The notes beneath the pieces were generated by a model. That model was not told the origin of the DNA, ran no database searches, and saw nothing but the letters and a program-made list of their open reading frames with translations. Made by a program: the position numbers and the translations under genes. Shown piece after piece: positions 10,698 through 19,792 of a stretch of DNA of 64,000 nt. How positions within the stretch are numbered: the first letter of the stretch is position 1; the number at the start of each line of letters is the position of its first letter. Origin of the DNA: Chitinophaga agrisoli (GTDB taxonomy: Bacteria; Bacteroidota; Bacteroidia; Chitinophagales; Chitinophagaceae); assembly GCF_008386695.1 (NCBI RefSeq), contig NZ_VUOC01000004.1:2544327-2608326 (forward strand). Reading direction: 5' to 3'.

Positions 10698-10730
10698 TCC
10701 CATGCTATCCCGCCGTGTCCCATGCTGTCC
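10698..10730 (-). promoter_or_regulatory. Direct repeat upstream of susC, candidate activator site
   Basis: Read on the minus strand, GGACAGCATGGGA and GGATAGCATGGGA occur 20 bp apart (about two helical turns), differing at one base, between the rpsA terminator and susC. Spacing and position fit a dimeric activator binding the same face of DNA. No convincing -7/-33 pair was found downstream, so this is a candidate only. Confidence 0.45.
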
Positions 10731-10745
10731 TAGTTTGATGGGCAT

Positions 10746-10776
10746 AAAAAAACCCTCCCGTTTACCGGGAGGGTTT
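10746..10776 (-). terminator. rpsA intrinsic terminator
   Basis: An 11-bp perfect stem (positions 10750-10760 with 10766-10776, loop of five) followed on the minus strand by a T run. It lies 26 bp after the rpsA stop. Confidence 0.9.
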
Positions 10777-10801
10777 ATATCTCACTTGATAGCTTGACTA
10801 A

Positions 10802-12703
10802 TTATTCGCCTTCTTTCTTCTCGCCGCCTTCAGATTGCTTCAGCTTCTCGCGCAGTTCTGCCAGTGCACCCAGATCGCCCAGGGTAGCTTTTTCTACCTT
10901 GCTCTGGAGGTTCTTAACAGCCTTACGTGTTTTGTCAGCATCCGCTTTCTTCTCTTTGGCAACTGCTTCTTTCTCTTCAGCTTTAGCAGCTTCCCATACG
11001 CGGGTATGAGATACCAGGATACGTTTTTCGCTGCGATCGAATTCGATGATCTGGAATTCTTTCACATCTTCAACGTTGATGGGTTTCTCATCTTCCGTGC
11101 GCAGGTGACGGGCAGGAGCGTAAGCTTCCAGGCCGTATTGCAGCTGAACGGTAGCGCCTTTCTCATCTTTCTTCACTACAGTACCTTCATGGTGAGAACC
11201 GATCGGGAATATAGTTTCGAAAGTGTTCCAGGGATCTTCTTCGATCTGTTTGTGGCCCAGGCTCAGTTTGCGGTTGTCCTTGTCTATGCCTAGTATCACT
11301 ACTTCGATCTCGTTACCCACCTTCGTGTATTCGCTGGGGTGGTTGAAACGTTTGATCCAGCTCAGGTCAGAGATGTGGATCATACCGCCGATACCTGTTT
11401 CCAGCTCTACGAATACGCCATAAGGAGTGATGTTCTTCACGATACCTTTATGACGGCTTTCCAGCGGGAATTTGGTTTCGATAGTAGCCCAGGGATCTTC
11501 CGTAAGCTGTTTGATGGACAGGCTCATCTTACGCTCGTCCTTGCTCAGGGTAACTACCACTGCTTCGTACTCTTCGCCTAATTTGAAGAATTCTTTTGCA
11601 TTGATAGGGGTAGAAGCCCAGGAGATCTCAGATACGTGCACCAGACCTTCTACGCCAGGCAGAATTTCCAGGAATGCGCCGTAATCTTCGATGTTCACTA
11701 CTTTACCTTTCACTTTAGCACCTTCGGTAATGTGTGCCGGTAAAGTATCCCACGGATGCGGGGTGAGCTGTTTGTAGCCCAGGCTGATACGTTTCTTCTC
11801 GTCGTCGAAGTCCAATACCACCACGTTGATCTTCTGATCCATCTGCAGTATTTCGCTCGGGTGAGAGATACGTCCCCAGCTGATATCTGTGATGTACAAC
11901 AAGCCATCCAGGCCGCCCAGGTCGATAAACGCGCCAAAGTCGGTGATGTTCTTGATAGTACCTTCCAGTACCTGGCCTTTCTCCAGTTTGGAGATGATAT
12001 CTACGCGCTGTTGTTCGATGTCGCTTTCGATGAGCGCTTTGTGAGAAACTACGGCGTTGCGGATGGCTTCGTTTACCTTCACCACCTTGAACTCCATGGT
12101 TTTGCTTACAAACTGGTCGTAGTCGGTAACCGGTTTCACATCGATCTGAGAACCGGGCAGGAATGTTTCCATGCCATAAACGTCTACGATCAAGCCGCCT
12201 TTGGTTTTGCTGGTAACAGTACCAGTAACCACTTCGCCGGTCTTGTACACTTCCACGATGCGTTCCCATGCACGTTGCTGGCGCGCTTGTTTGCGGCTCA
12301 GGTGCAGGTTACCGCTCCGGTCTTCTTTTTCAACTACCAATACTTCCACTTCATCGCCTACTTTCAGGTTCTGCAGATCGCGGAACTCGTTCAGGGAGAT
12401 GAGGCCGTCAGATTTGAAGCCGATGTTGATCACTACGTCAGTTTTGGTTAAACCCACAACCATACCGTTGATCAACCCATTTTCTTCGATCACCTTAAAG
12501 GTGCTGTCATACGTTTGATCGTACTTCAGTTTTTCTTCTTTGCTGTAAGAAGAAACGTTACGTTTGTCCACGCTCCAATCAAAATCATCGTGAGCAGTGG
12601 CCACAACAGGTACATTTGGTGTCGCTGTCTCTACCTCGGCAGTAGCTGCCTGGGGAGCCTGTTGTTCAGCGTTTTGTTCGTTAATAATGTTGTTTTCTTC
12701 CAT
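10802..12703 (-). CDS. rpsA: 30S ribosomal protein S1
   Basis: A 633-residue S1 protein that helps mRNA bind the 30S subunit. This is especially relevant in Bacteroidota, which mostly lack Shine-Dalgarno-led initiation. Six S1 RNA-binding repeats can be followed from about residue 70 to 550; the best preserved read GTIKNITDFGAFIDLGG, GKVVNIEDYGAFLEI and GIVKNITPYGVFVELETG. The N-terminus is acidic and Q/N-rich, and the C-terminal 70 residues are a charged Lys/Glu-rich tail of the kind seen in this phylum. It is monocistronic, with its own terminator and a divergent rhomboid gene upstream. Confidence 0.96.
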   Translation of the reverse strand: MEENNIINEQNAEQQAPQAATAEVETATPNVPVVATAHDDFDWSVDKRNVSSYSKEEKLKYDQTYDSTFKVIEENGLINGMVVGLTKTDVVINIGFKSDGLISLNEFRDLQNLKVGDEVEVLVVEKEDRSGNLHLSRKQARQQRAWERIVEVYKTGEVVTGTVTSKTKGGLIVDVYGMETFLPGSQIDVKPVTDYDQFVSKTMEFKVVKVNEAIRNAVVSHKALIESDIEQQRVDIISKLEKGQVLEGTIKNITDFGAFIDLGGLDGLLYITDISWGRISHPSEILQMDQKINVVVLDFDDEKKRISLGYKQLTPHPWDTLPAHITEGAKVKGKVVNIEDYGAFLEILPGVEGLVHVSEISWASTPINAKEFFKLGEEYEAVVVTLSKDERKMSLSIKQLTEDPWATIETKFPLESRHKGIVKNITPYGVFVELETGIGGMIHISDLSWIKRFNHPSEYTKVGNEIEVVILGIDKDNRKLSLGHKQIEEDPWNTFETIFPIGSHHEGTVVKKDEKGATVQLQYGLEAYAPARHLRTEDEKPINVEDVKEFQIIEFDRSEKRILVSHTRVWEAAKAEEKEAVAKEKKADADKTRKAVKNLQSKVEKATLGDLGALAELREKLKQSEGGEKKEGE

Positions 12704-12945
12704 ATTAAATTTTAAAGTTTTTTACCGGAAAGGGTTCTACCGGTTAACCCGGGATCCTTTACGGGACGGCAAAGATACGAAAAAATTGGTTTAATACCCA
12801 TGGTGGGACCGGTATTCACCGGGATTTATGGAAAAGAGGGCAGCCTTCGCCCTCCTGCGTTTTTATAACCGCCCGGAACCTCGTAAATTCATTTAAAATT
12901 TCGTTAAACCCCGGACCAATTCTCCGGTAAATAGTAATTTCAGGT

Positions 12946-13848
12946 ATGAACGGCACTTCTTTTCAATCGGACATCCGCTACTGGCTCAGGCAAGGCAACA
13001 CGGTCAATCATCTTTTATTCTGGAATATTGTGGTTTTTGTGGTGTTGGGGCTCCTGTACCTGATCGCTTATTTTGGCGGGCCCGGCACCATCTTTTCGTT
13101 CACATTTGACCAGCTGGTATTGCACTCCGAGCTAGGCACCTTTATCCGCAAGCCCTGGGGACTGGTTACCTACATGTTCACCCATCTCAACATCTTCCAT
13201 ATTTTCTTTAATATGTTGAACCTCTATTGGTTCGGCAACCTGTTCCGTACTTTCCTGGGTAATAAACGGATCCTGCCCCTCTACCTGCTGGGCGGTATAG
13301 CGGGCGGCCTGCTGTATATCCTGACCTTTTATATACTGATGCCCGCGGGAGTAGGTCTTCCCCTGCTGGGCGCCTCCGCCTCCGTTATGTGCCTGCTGGT
13401 AGCCTGCGCCACCCTAACCCCCAACTACGAAATAGGCTTGTTACTGCTAGGCAGCGTAAGGCTCAAATGGCTGGCGCTGGCCGTGATCGTATTGGACCTC
13501 ATCTCCATACCACAGGGCAATATGGGCGGCATGATCGCCCACCTTGGCGGCGCAGCCCTGGGTTTCATCTATATAAAGCTGCTTAAGAACGGCGCGGATC
13601 TCTGTCAACCGTTGATCTGGGTGTTCGATGCCCTGTCCGGCGGCCGTAATGGCAGCACCGTATCAGCCGCGCCCAAATCCCGGCGCACTTCCTTCAAACC
13701 CAAAAAATCCCCGCTCAAAGTGGTGAAAAAAGTGGAAGAGAACAGACAGTCCCGGCTGGACCAGCTGCTGGACAAGATCAACGAAAAAGGCATCAGCAGC
13801 CTAAGCCCGGAGGAAAAGGCCTGGCTGGATAAACACAGCCGCGATTAA
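12946..13848 (+). CDS. Rhomboid family intramembrane serine protease
   Basis: A 300-residue membrane protease with about six transmembrane helices. Helix one starts near residue 22. The HLNIFHIFFNMLNLYWFG segment (80-97) matches the rhomboid HxxxN region. The catalytic Ser is S144 in LLGASAS (GxS motif) and the catalytic His is H199 in MIAHLGGAALGF. After the last helix an approximately 90-residue Lys/Arg-rich cytoplasmic tail ends in the ISSLSPEEKAWLDKHS motif often found on Bacteroidota rhomboids. It cleaves substrates within or near the membrane; the substrate is unknown. Transcribed divergently from rpsA; the next gene, ispH, has its own promoter box. Confidence 0.92.
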   Translation: MNGTSFQSDIRYWLRQGNTVNHLLFWNIVVFVVLGLLYLIAYFGGPGTIFSFTFDQLVLHSELGTFIRKPWGLVTYMFTHLNIFHIFFNMLNLYWFGNLFRTFLGNKRILPLYLLGGIAGGLLYILTFYILMPAGVGLPLLGASASVMCLLVACATLTPNYEIGLLLLGSVRLKWLALAVIVLDLISIPQGNMGGMIAHLGGAALGFIYIKLLKNGADLCQPLIWVFDALSGGRNGSTVSAAPKSRRTSFKPKKSPLKVVKKVEENRQSRLDQLLDKINEKGISSLSPEEKAWLDKHSRD

Positions 13849-13881
13849 TTCCTACATGCGCACTATTGCATCGCCAATGAT

Positions 13882-13889
13882 TACCTTTG
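13882..13889 (+). promoter_or_regulatory. -7 box TACCTTTG of the ispH promoter
   Basis: An exact match to the Bacteroidota -7 consensus TAnnTTTG. No good -33 TTTG is present at the usual spacing. Its position argues that transcription begins near 13895, so an in-frame TTG at 13887, which lies inside the box, cannot be the ispH start. Confidence 0.55.
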
Positions 13890-13949
13890 CAGGGTAAGAA
13901 AGCATCCTATGCATTGTACGATGCCTTTCTCCATCAATTGCTCGAATTT

Positions 13950-15173
13950 ATGAAGACATTTAACGTTCCCATTATTTACCGTAGCCCGCTGATCACCGCC
14001 ATTAAGAACCGCCGTAAGCAGCAAGACAGGATGAAAAAGGACTTTAGCCCTACCCTGCTGGATTTTGGCACATTAAAGATCATGCTGGCCCGCCATTTTG
14101 GATTCTGCTACGGGGTGGAGAACGCCATTGATATAGCTTTCCGTACGGTGGATGAGAACCCGGGCAAAAGGATCTTCCTGCTGAGCGAAATGATCCACAA
14201 CCCCCACGTGAACGATGACCTGCTGGAGAAAGGGGTACAGTTCATTATGGATACCAGCGGCAACCAGCTGGTGCCCTGGGAAGCCCTGCAACCGGATGAT
14301 ATTGTGATCATCCCCGCTTTTGGCACCACCCTGGAAATAGAAGCCCGGCTATCAGCACTGGGTATTTCCCCTTTACAATATAATACTACCTGCCCCTTCG
14401 TGGAAAAAGTATGGAACAGGGCGGAGCAGATAGGCCAGAAAGCCTATACCGTTGTTGTACACGGTAAACCCGGGCATGAAGAAACCCGGGCCACCTTTTC
14501 CCACAGCCGCCACACCACCCCCACCGTGGTGGTAAAAGACATGGCGGAGGCCCAGCTGCTGGGAGAATTCATCAGCGGTAAAAGACCGGCCGCTGAGTTT
14601 GCGGAACTATTTAAGGGCCAGTATTCCCCCGGTTTTAACGTAGAAACGGACCTGCAACGGGTGGGCGTAGTGAACCAGACCACCATGCTGGCCACTGAGA
14701 CCCAGGCCATTGCGGATTATATCCGCGGCGTGATCCTGGAAAAATACCAGCACGAGGCCAATGCGGGCGAACGTTTTGCAGATACCCGCGATACCCTTTG
14801 TTATGCCACCAATGATAACCAAAGCGCGGTGACCGGCATGCTGCAGGTACCGGCAGACCTGGCCATTGTGGTAGGGGGGTATAACAGCTCCAATACTTCC
14901 CACCTGGTAGAACTGTGCGAAGAAAAGATGCCTACCTTCTTTATCTCCTCTGATGAAAAGCTGCTGTCTGCCAATGAGATCCGCCATTGGGATTTCCATC
15001 ATAAACAGGAGCTGCATAGCTTTAGCTTCCTGCCTGACCAGGATGTTGTCACCATTATGCTGACCAGCGGCGCCTCCTGTCCGGATGCATTGGTGGAAGG
15101 CGTGATCCGTAAGCTACTTTCCTTTTATGGACTGGAGCATAAAGCAGATGAACTGGCGGAGAGCTGGAAATGA
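13950..15173 (+). CDS. ispH: 4-hydroxy-3-methylbut-2-enyl diphosphate reductase (long type)
   Basis: The last enzyme of the MEP isoprenoid pathway, a [4Fe-4S] protein converting HMBPP to IPP and DMAPP. With the ATG at 13950 it has 407 residues, much longer than the roughly 315 of E. coli IspH and like the cyanobacterial/plant form. The three cluster Cys are C53 in FGFCYGVENA, C148 in NTTCPFVEKV and C284 in DTLCYATNDNQ. The HNPHVNDDLLEKGV and GHEET motifs are also present. The extra length is an N-terminal extension of about 45 residues and an insert near 195-235. The frame is open further upstream to a TTG, but that codon falls in the promoter box, so the ATG is preferred. Confidence 0.93.
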   Translation: MKTFNVPIIYRSPLITAIKNRRKQQDRMKKDFSPTLLDFGTLKIMLARHFGFCYGVENAIDIAFRTVDENPGKRIFLLSEMIHNPHVNDDLLEKGVQFIMDTSGNQLVPWEALQPDDIVIIPAFGTTLEIEARLSALGISPLQYNTTCPFVEKVWNRAEQIGQKAYTVVVHGKPGHEETRATFSHSRHTTPTVVVKDMAEAQLLGEFISGKRPAAEFAELFKGQYSPGFNVETDLQRVGVVNQTTMLATETQAIADYIRGVILEKYQHEANAGERFADTRDTLCYATNDNQSAVTGMLQVPADLAIVVGGYNSSNTSHLVELCEEKMPTFFISSDEKLLSANEIRHWDFHHKQELHSFSFLPDQDVVTIMLTSGASCPDALVEGVIRKLLSFYGLEHKADELAESWK

Positions 15174-15602
15174 TGTGTTAATGCTGATGAGGATTGACTA
15201 CCGCCTTTTTTGCTGATAATAGAAAATGCTACCGATTGCAACATCAGGATAGCCATCAAAAGCAGCTAAAATCAGTGTGATTTGACCAGTTTTCGCCTGG
15301 TCTTGTTATATCTCTTTATTGATCATGTCAGCTGGATGATACCGATTGCAACGGGTATAACGTACAAGTCTATTGGTAAAGTTCAGCGCATTAAAAAAGA
15401 CACCCGAGGGTGCCTTTTTTCTTTGGGGCTACTCAATGCTAGTAATGCAGAGAAAAAAAGATTTTTATAAAGAATTTTATATTGTACTCATTTCAAATTC
15501 GTAATACGAAAATACCGGTTCCATTATGCCTCTGCAATGCCCATTTATTATCCGGCAGGTTATTTTAAATAAGTGGCGTAAAAACGGATAAATCTGGAAT
15601 GA
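15174..15602. other. Gene-free region between ispH and the LytTR regulator
   Basis: 429 bp with no convincing gene. It holds two exact copies of TACCGATTGCAAC 110 bp apart (15230-15242 and 15340-15352), a small hairpin (GACCAG 15284-15289 with CTGGTC 15297-15302) and a bidirectional terminator at 15393-15420. Confidence 0.6.
15393..15420. terminator. Bidirectional terminator between convergent genes
   Basis: An A6 run, a stem with core CACC/GGTG closed by one G-C pair and one mismatch, loop CGAG, then T6. It suits both the rightward ispH transcript and the leftward kinase-regulator transcript. Confidence 0.7.
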
Positions 15603-16370
15603 TTAAAATTGCATAGCTCTTTTCAGGAACTCCGCCTTTCTGCGTCTTGAAACTTCTACCTGCGTCCCATCGGTCATCAATGCAAAACCACCTTCGCCCT
15701 GTATATAGGACTGCATCTGCTGCAGGTTAATAAGGTGCGAGTTATGTACCCGGAAGAAGTCCACATCCGATAACAGCTCCTCAAACTCCTTTAAAGGCCG
15801 GGATACCAGCAGGTGTTTCTTATCCGTAAAAAAGATCTTGGTATAGTTGCCGGTAGATTCACAGCGTACTATATTCTGTACAGGCATAAATACCAGGCCG
15901 TTAATAGTGGGCAGGGCTATCTTGCGGTGCGTTTGGTGCAGGGTCTTCATATTCTGGAGGAATACATCCAGGGGCGAAGAGGTCTGTTCTTTTGGGCGGC
16001 CGGCCGTCTTCCTTTCCCTCGACTTCTGTACGGCCTCCTGCAGTTCCTGTACGCTAAAAGGCTTTAACAGGTAATCCAGGGCATTGAATTTAATGGCTTT
16101 CAATGCATATTGTTCAAATGCTGTGGTAAAGATCACATCAAACCACACTTTATCAAACTGCTTTAATAGCTCAAATCCATTTTGATGGGGCATCTCTACA
16201 TCCAGGAACACCAGGTCAGGCTGCAACTCGTCTATCAGCCCCTTGGCTTCGCTTACGCTATTTACCCCGGCCAGCACCGTCACTTCAGGGCATTTCTTCT
16301 CCAGCATCGTTCTGAGGGCGTCTATGCAATGTTGCTCATCATCGACAATGATCGCTTTTAGTTCGCTCAT
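15603..16370 (-). CDS. LytTR-family response regulator
   Basis: 255 residues. A receiver domain (1-120) has the acidic pair D10/D11 and the phospho-acceptor D57 in LVFLDVEMP. It is followed by a LytTR DNA-binding domain (about 150-255, with STGNYTKIFF and the late motif FFRVHNSHLINL). Phosphorylated dimers of this family bind paired direct repeats and switch transcription. The partner kinase lies 21 bp upstream in the same operon. Targets are unknown. Confidence 0.95.
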   Translation of the reverse strand: MSELKAIIVDDEQHCIDALRTMLEKKCPEVTVLAGVNSVSEAKGLIDELQPDLVFLDVEMPHQNGFELLKQFDKVWFDVIFTTAFEQYALKAIKFNALDYLLKPFSVQELQEAVQKSRERKTAGRPKEQTSSPLDVFLQNMKTLHQTHRKIALPTINGLVFMPVQNIVRCESTGNYTKIFFTDKKHLLVSRPLKEFEELLSDVDFFRVHNSHLINLQQMQSYIQGEGGFALMTDGTQVEVSRRRKAEFLKRAMQF

Positions 16371-16391
16371 GTTACTGTGTTTGTAGGTTTT

Positions 16392-18341
16392 CTAAAAAAT
16401 ATGTTCTACGGGAAGTATGATAGCTACCTGTGTCCCTGCAGGCTTGCCGCTTTCATCTTCCAGGTCTGTGATGGTCACATTTGTTTCCCGGCTGTTATTG
16501 ATCTTCCGGATCAGGTCTATCCGGCCTTCGGTTACCTGCATACCCATAGAACGGTGGGTCTCTCCTTTTTTCTGCTTTATTTCCAGTGCTCTCTTGCGGC
16601 CAATGCCATTATCAGTTACAATACAGGTCAGGGTACGGCCATTGGCAGTGATGCTGATATCCAGCACCCCTTTGCCGGATTTATGCACCAGGCCATGCCA
16701 GATGGCGTTCTCCACATAGGGTTGTATGATCATGGGCGGGATCATCACTTCCTCATCGTTGATGTTGTCCGCCACATTGATATTATATTCAAATACGCCG
16801 TTACAGCGCAGCCGCTCCAGGTCCACATACAGGCGCAGGGATTCCACCTCCTTATTTACAGAGATAAAGGTATGCTGGGTATTATCCAGGATCATACGCA
16901 TCAGCTTGGAGAACTTGGTCAGGTAATCGGACGCCTCCTCCTGGTTATTGCTCCAGATAAAACGGTGTATGGAGCTCAGGGAGTTAAAGATAAAATGCGG
17001 GTTCATCTGCGCGCGCAGGGAGCGCAGCTCCAGCTGCAGCGTATGCTTGTTGGCCTCCAGGTTACGGTGACGGATATAGAAAAACCCGCCAATGGCCAGC
17101 ATCAGCAGGAAACCAGCCGTAGAAAAGGTGTATACGATATTGCGCTTGGTACGCATCTCGCTAAGCTGCTTGTCATGTTCCAGCAGTTTGATCTGGTTAT
17201 CCTTCCGGTCCACATCATAAATAGCCCTTGTCTGGGCCAGCACCATGGCGGTGCTTTCATTCAGTATGCTGTCTTTATATACCAGCGAGGTGTCCTGGGC
17301 TTCCAAAGACCGCTTAAAGTCGCCGCTGTCTTTATAATCCGCCGCCAGGGCCTTATAGGCTTCCATCAACATAGATTTAAAGCCCCAGTAGAGGCTCAGG
17401 TCTACCGAACGCTGCATATATGCGCGGGCCTCTTCATGTTTACCCTGCCGGCTTAGCAGCTTTCCGATATTCAGATAACTTTCCGCCATGTGCACCTTAT
17501 CATCTACCTTATCATTCACTGCCAGGGCCCTTTGCAGCGCATCCATGGCATGGGCATAGTCCTTTTTTTCCTGGTAGGCTGCCCCCAGGGAATTATAACA
17601 GATAGCCATGCCCGTATTATTCTTCAGCCGCTGGTTCACCGCCAGGGAACGTTTGTAGAACTCAATGGCCAGGTCTATCTTACCCAGGCCCTGATAGGCA
17701 TATCCTATATTACCCAGGTTAATGGCCACGCCCAGGTCGTTCTTACTCTGTTCCTCAAGCGCCAGGGCCTTGGTAAAGTGGCCAATGGCATCCGTAAATT
17801 TATTGGTGGAGAGCTCTATATTACCAATGCTGTTGATAGCTACACAGATATTGCGGACGTCGTTCACCTTCTCTGCGGCGTGGAGCGCCCGGAAATGATA
17901 TTCGAAGGCTTTCTGTAACTGGTCCATACGCCGGTTATCAACGCCGGCGTTATTAAGGGAGAGTCCAATAAGACGATCGTCCCTGGTTTCTTCTGCGCTC
18001 TTTATGGCCTTCTCATGATAGTCTGCAGCCAGTATGTATTGCGACTTATTCCTTTTATTAGTACCTATTTCATTATATACATTCGTAAGCCCCCGGGCGT
18101 ACCGCAAACGCAGGCCCAGTGCAATAGCCTCCTGGAAGAAGGGGTTTTCTTCTTTCCTGGCGTCGAAGTAATAAGACATTGCCTTACCTCTCTCAATGAA
18201 CCAATTCACTTTGCCGGTATCATTAGGCAATGCCCTTGCGGAATCAAGCGTACGACTCACCAACATCGAATCCTGCCCCCGTGTACTCCCAATCGCCCAT
18301 AGGGTAAAAATCAGTAAAAAACAGGCGCCTTTGCTGAACAT
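16392..18341 (-). CDS. TPR-containing sensor histidine kinase (LytS/His_kinase type)
   Basis: 649 residues: a signal peptide, a periplasmic array of TPR repeats from about 75 to 350 (for example SLNNAGVDNRRM and NLGNIGYAYQGLGK), one transmembrane helix at about 401-423, then a His_kinase domain with the phospho-acceptor H449 in QMNPHFIFNSL and a GHKL ATPase with DNGIGRKRALE near 585. The TPR sensor probably binds a protein or peptide partner outside the membrane. It is co-transcribed with the downstream LytTR regulator. The signal sensed cannot be read from sequence. Confidence 0.93.
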   Translation of the reverse strand: MFSKGACFLLIFTLWAIGSTRGQDSMLVSRTLDSARALPNDTGKVNWFIERGKAMSYYFDARKEENPFFQEAIALGLRLRYARGLTNVYNEIGTNKRNKSQYILAADYHEKAIKSAEETRDDRLIGLSLNNAGVDNRRMDQLQKAFEYHFRALHAAEKVNDVRNICVAINSIGNIELSTNKFTDAIGHFTKALALEEQSKNDLGVAINLGNIGYAYQGLGKIDLAIEFYKRSLAVNQRLKNNTGMAICYNSLGAAYQEKKDYAHAMDALQRALAVNDKVDDKVHMAESYLNIGKLLSRQGKHEEARAYMQRSVDLSLYWGFKSMLMEAYKALAADYKDSGDFKRSLEAQDTSLVYKDSILNESTAMVLAQTRAIYDVDRKDNQIKLLEHDKQLSEMRTKRNIVYTFSTAGFLLMLAIGGFFYIRHRNLEANKHTLQLELRSLRAQMNPHFIFNSLSSIHRFIWSNNQEEASDYLTKFSKLMRMILDNTQHTFISVNKEVESLRLYVDLERLRCNGVFEYNINVADNINDEEVMIPPMIIQPYVENAIWHGLVHKSGKGVLDISITANGRTLTCIVTDNGIGRKRALEIKQKKGETHRSMGMQVTEGRIDLIRKINNSRETNVTITDLEDESGKPAGTQVAIILPVEHIF

Positions 18342-18999
18342 GGATCAGTAGGGTAATAGAACCTACACAAGTTAGTTAAATAATAGTTAAGAATGAACAG
18401 TTATGCTGTGGGAACGGCACACGGCATTATTGGCTGTTATAGACCGTTGTCCCCCACTTATATTTATATACTTCACGACAATTTTTAAAAAAGCGAAAGG
18501 GCGAAAGAATTCGCCCCTTCTTCCTATTAACCGAATACACCTACTGAAAACATGAAATAAGACTGGATTTCCCAATCCTACTCCACATTAAGTTTATAAC
18601 GACCGTGCTGGCAACCAGCCGGTTGTTTTTTGGTTTATATCGATACCAATTATCTTACGGTTAATAGCAGAGGTCTTGTTGGATACAGTCAGGCTAAAAT
18701 CTTCCAGAATCACAATATGTTCAGTAATCAATAACCATACCCTGCAGGCTTATCGTGCCGCCATGCCGCACACATAATACAACTACACTCATTGCGCTGC
18801 CAATAAGACCAGTGTGGTTTTTTACATATGGATAAGGTGGAAAAAATGTATCGCAGGAAATTCTAAAGGATGTGGCAAATTATTGGAGAGTTCCGCAGGT
18901 TAACGGAATCAAAACAAATGTATAAAACGTTTCTCTAAATCAGAAAAATATTTATGCTTATGGGGTGAATTATTTATGACCGGCGCGGATCAGCAGGCA
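18342..18999. other. Gene-free region between the kinase operon and cmk
   Basis: 658 bp without a supportable gene. It holds the minus-strand hairpin at 18491-18520 and AT-rich DNA. A 62-codon frame on the minus strand crosses the hairpin and has no family-like character. If the hairpin ends the cmk transcript, that transcript has a 3' tail of nearly 500 nt. Confidence 0.5.
18491..18520 (-). terminator. Hairpin with T run, possible cmk terminator
   Basis: A 7-bp stem (18499-18505 with 18510-18516, loop of four) followed on the minus strand by a T-rich run. Confidence 0.55.
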
Positions 19000-19713
19000 T
19001 CAGGAAGACTGTACCATAGTAGCGTCCTCTACCCATTGAAGAGCCAGCTGCAGCTGTTCGTCCATGCTTAACTGACTGTTATCCAATATAATAGCATCGG
19101 CTGCTTTGCGTAGGGGGCTTATTTCACGGTTGGAATCTATATAGTCCCGCAGCTCCAGGTTCTCTTTCACCTCTTGCAGCGTGATATTTTTATTCTTTGC
19201 ATACAGTTCGCGGAACCTGCGCTCCACGCGGATGGCGGTATCAGCGGTCATGAAGATCTTCAGCTCTGCATGGGGAAATACCGTAGTGCCAATATCGCGG
19301 CCATCCATTACAATACCTTTCTTCTCTCCCATCTGCTGCTGCTGTGCAACGGCAAACTCGCGTACCTCGCGGATGGCGGCCACTTCGCTCACTTTGTCCG
19401 CTACTACCATGTCGCGGATCAGCGGCTCTACATTTTCGCCATTCAGGTACATGGAAGCCTGCTCATGGTGCAGCTCATCATATTCAAACTCCAGCTGGAT
19501 ATTGGTAAGCGCTTCTGCCACAGCGGCGGAATTGGCCCAATCCACCCGGTTTTGGATAAAGTAAAGGGTAATAGCCCGGTACATAGCGCCACTGTCTATA
19601 TAAACATAGTCCAGTTCCCTGGCCAATTGCTTTGCCAGTGTGCTTTTTCCACAAGAGGAATAACCGTCTATTGTTATAATGATCTTCTTCAAAATACCGG
19701 GGAGTTTATGCAA
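19000..19713 (-). CDS. cmk: Cytidylate kinase
   Basis: About 237 residues; phosphorylates CMP and dCMP using ATP. It has the P-loop GYSSCGKST (17-25), DSGAMYRAITLY (about 40-51), the GRDIGTTVFP motif (about 142-151) and the RELYAKNKNITLQEV lid region. The length is ordinary for the family. The longest frame begins with TTG at 19713; no ribosome-binding site helps, and another TTG at codon 8 is equally possible, so the exact start is uncertain. It is separated from the exported-protein gene on its right by a strong bidirectional terminator. Confidence 0.95.
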   Translation of the reverse strand: MHKLPGILKKIIITIDGYSSCGKSTLAKQLARELDYVYIDSGAMYRAITLYFIQNRVDWANSAAVAEALTNIQLEFEYDELHHEQASMYLNGENVEPLIRDMVVADKVSEVAAIREVREFAVAQQQQMGEKKGIVMDGRDIGTTVFPHAELKIFMTADTAIRVERRFRELYAKNKNITLQEVKENLELRDYIDSNREISPLRKAADAIILDNSQLSMDEQLQLALQWVEDATMVQSS

Positions 19714-19732
19714 AAGTAAAAAGTAAAAAAGG

Positions 19733-19783
19733 AAAAAGCAAAAGCGAATGCAGCAGTAAGGCTTACATCCGCTTTTGCTTTTT
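19733..19783. terminator. Strong bidirectional terminator
   Basis: A 14-bp perfect inverted repeat (19733-19746 with 19770-19783) with A/T-rich outer ends, placed 9 bp after the stop of the T9SS-sorted protein gene. Confidence 0.9.
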
Positions 19784-19792
19784 ATCCACGGT

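Noticed and set aside
15282-15470. 62-codon + strand frame after ispH
   Set aside because: It spans the bidirectional terminator and one copy of the 13-bp repeat, so it is unlikely to be coding.
16377-17456. Long + strand frame opposite the histidine kinase
   Set aside because: Antisense to a complete kinase with all motifs; the product has no recognisable fold.
18387-18575. 62-codon minus-strand frame upstream of the kinase
   Set aside because: It runs through a terminator-like hairpin and shows no family-like sequence.
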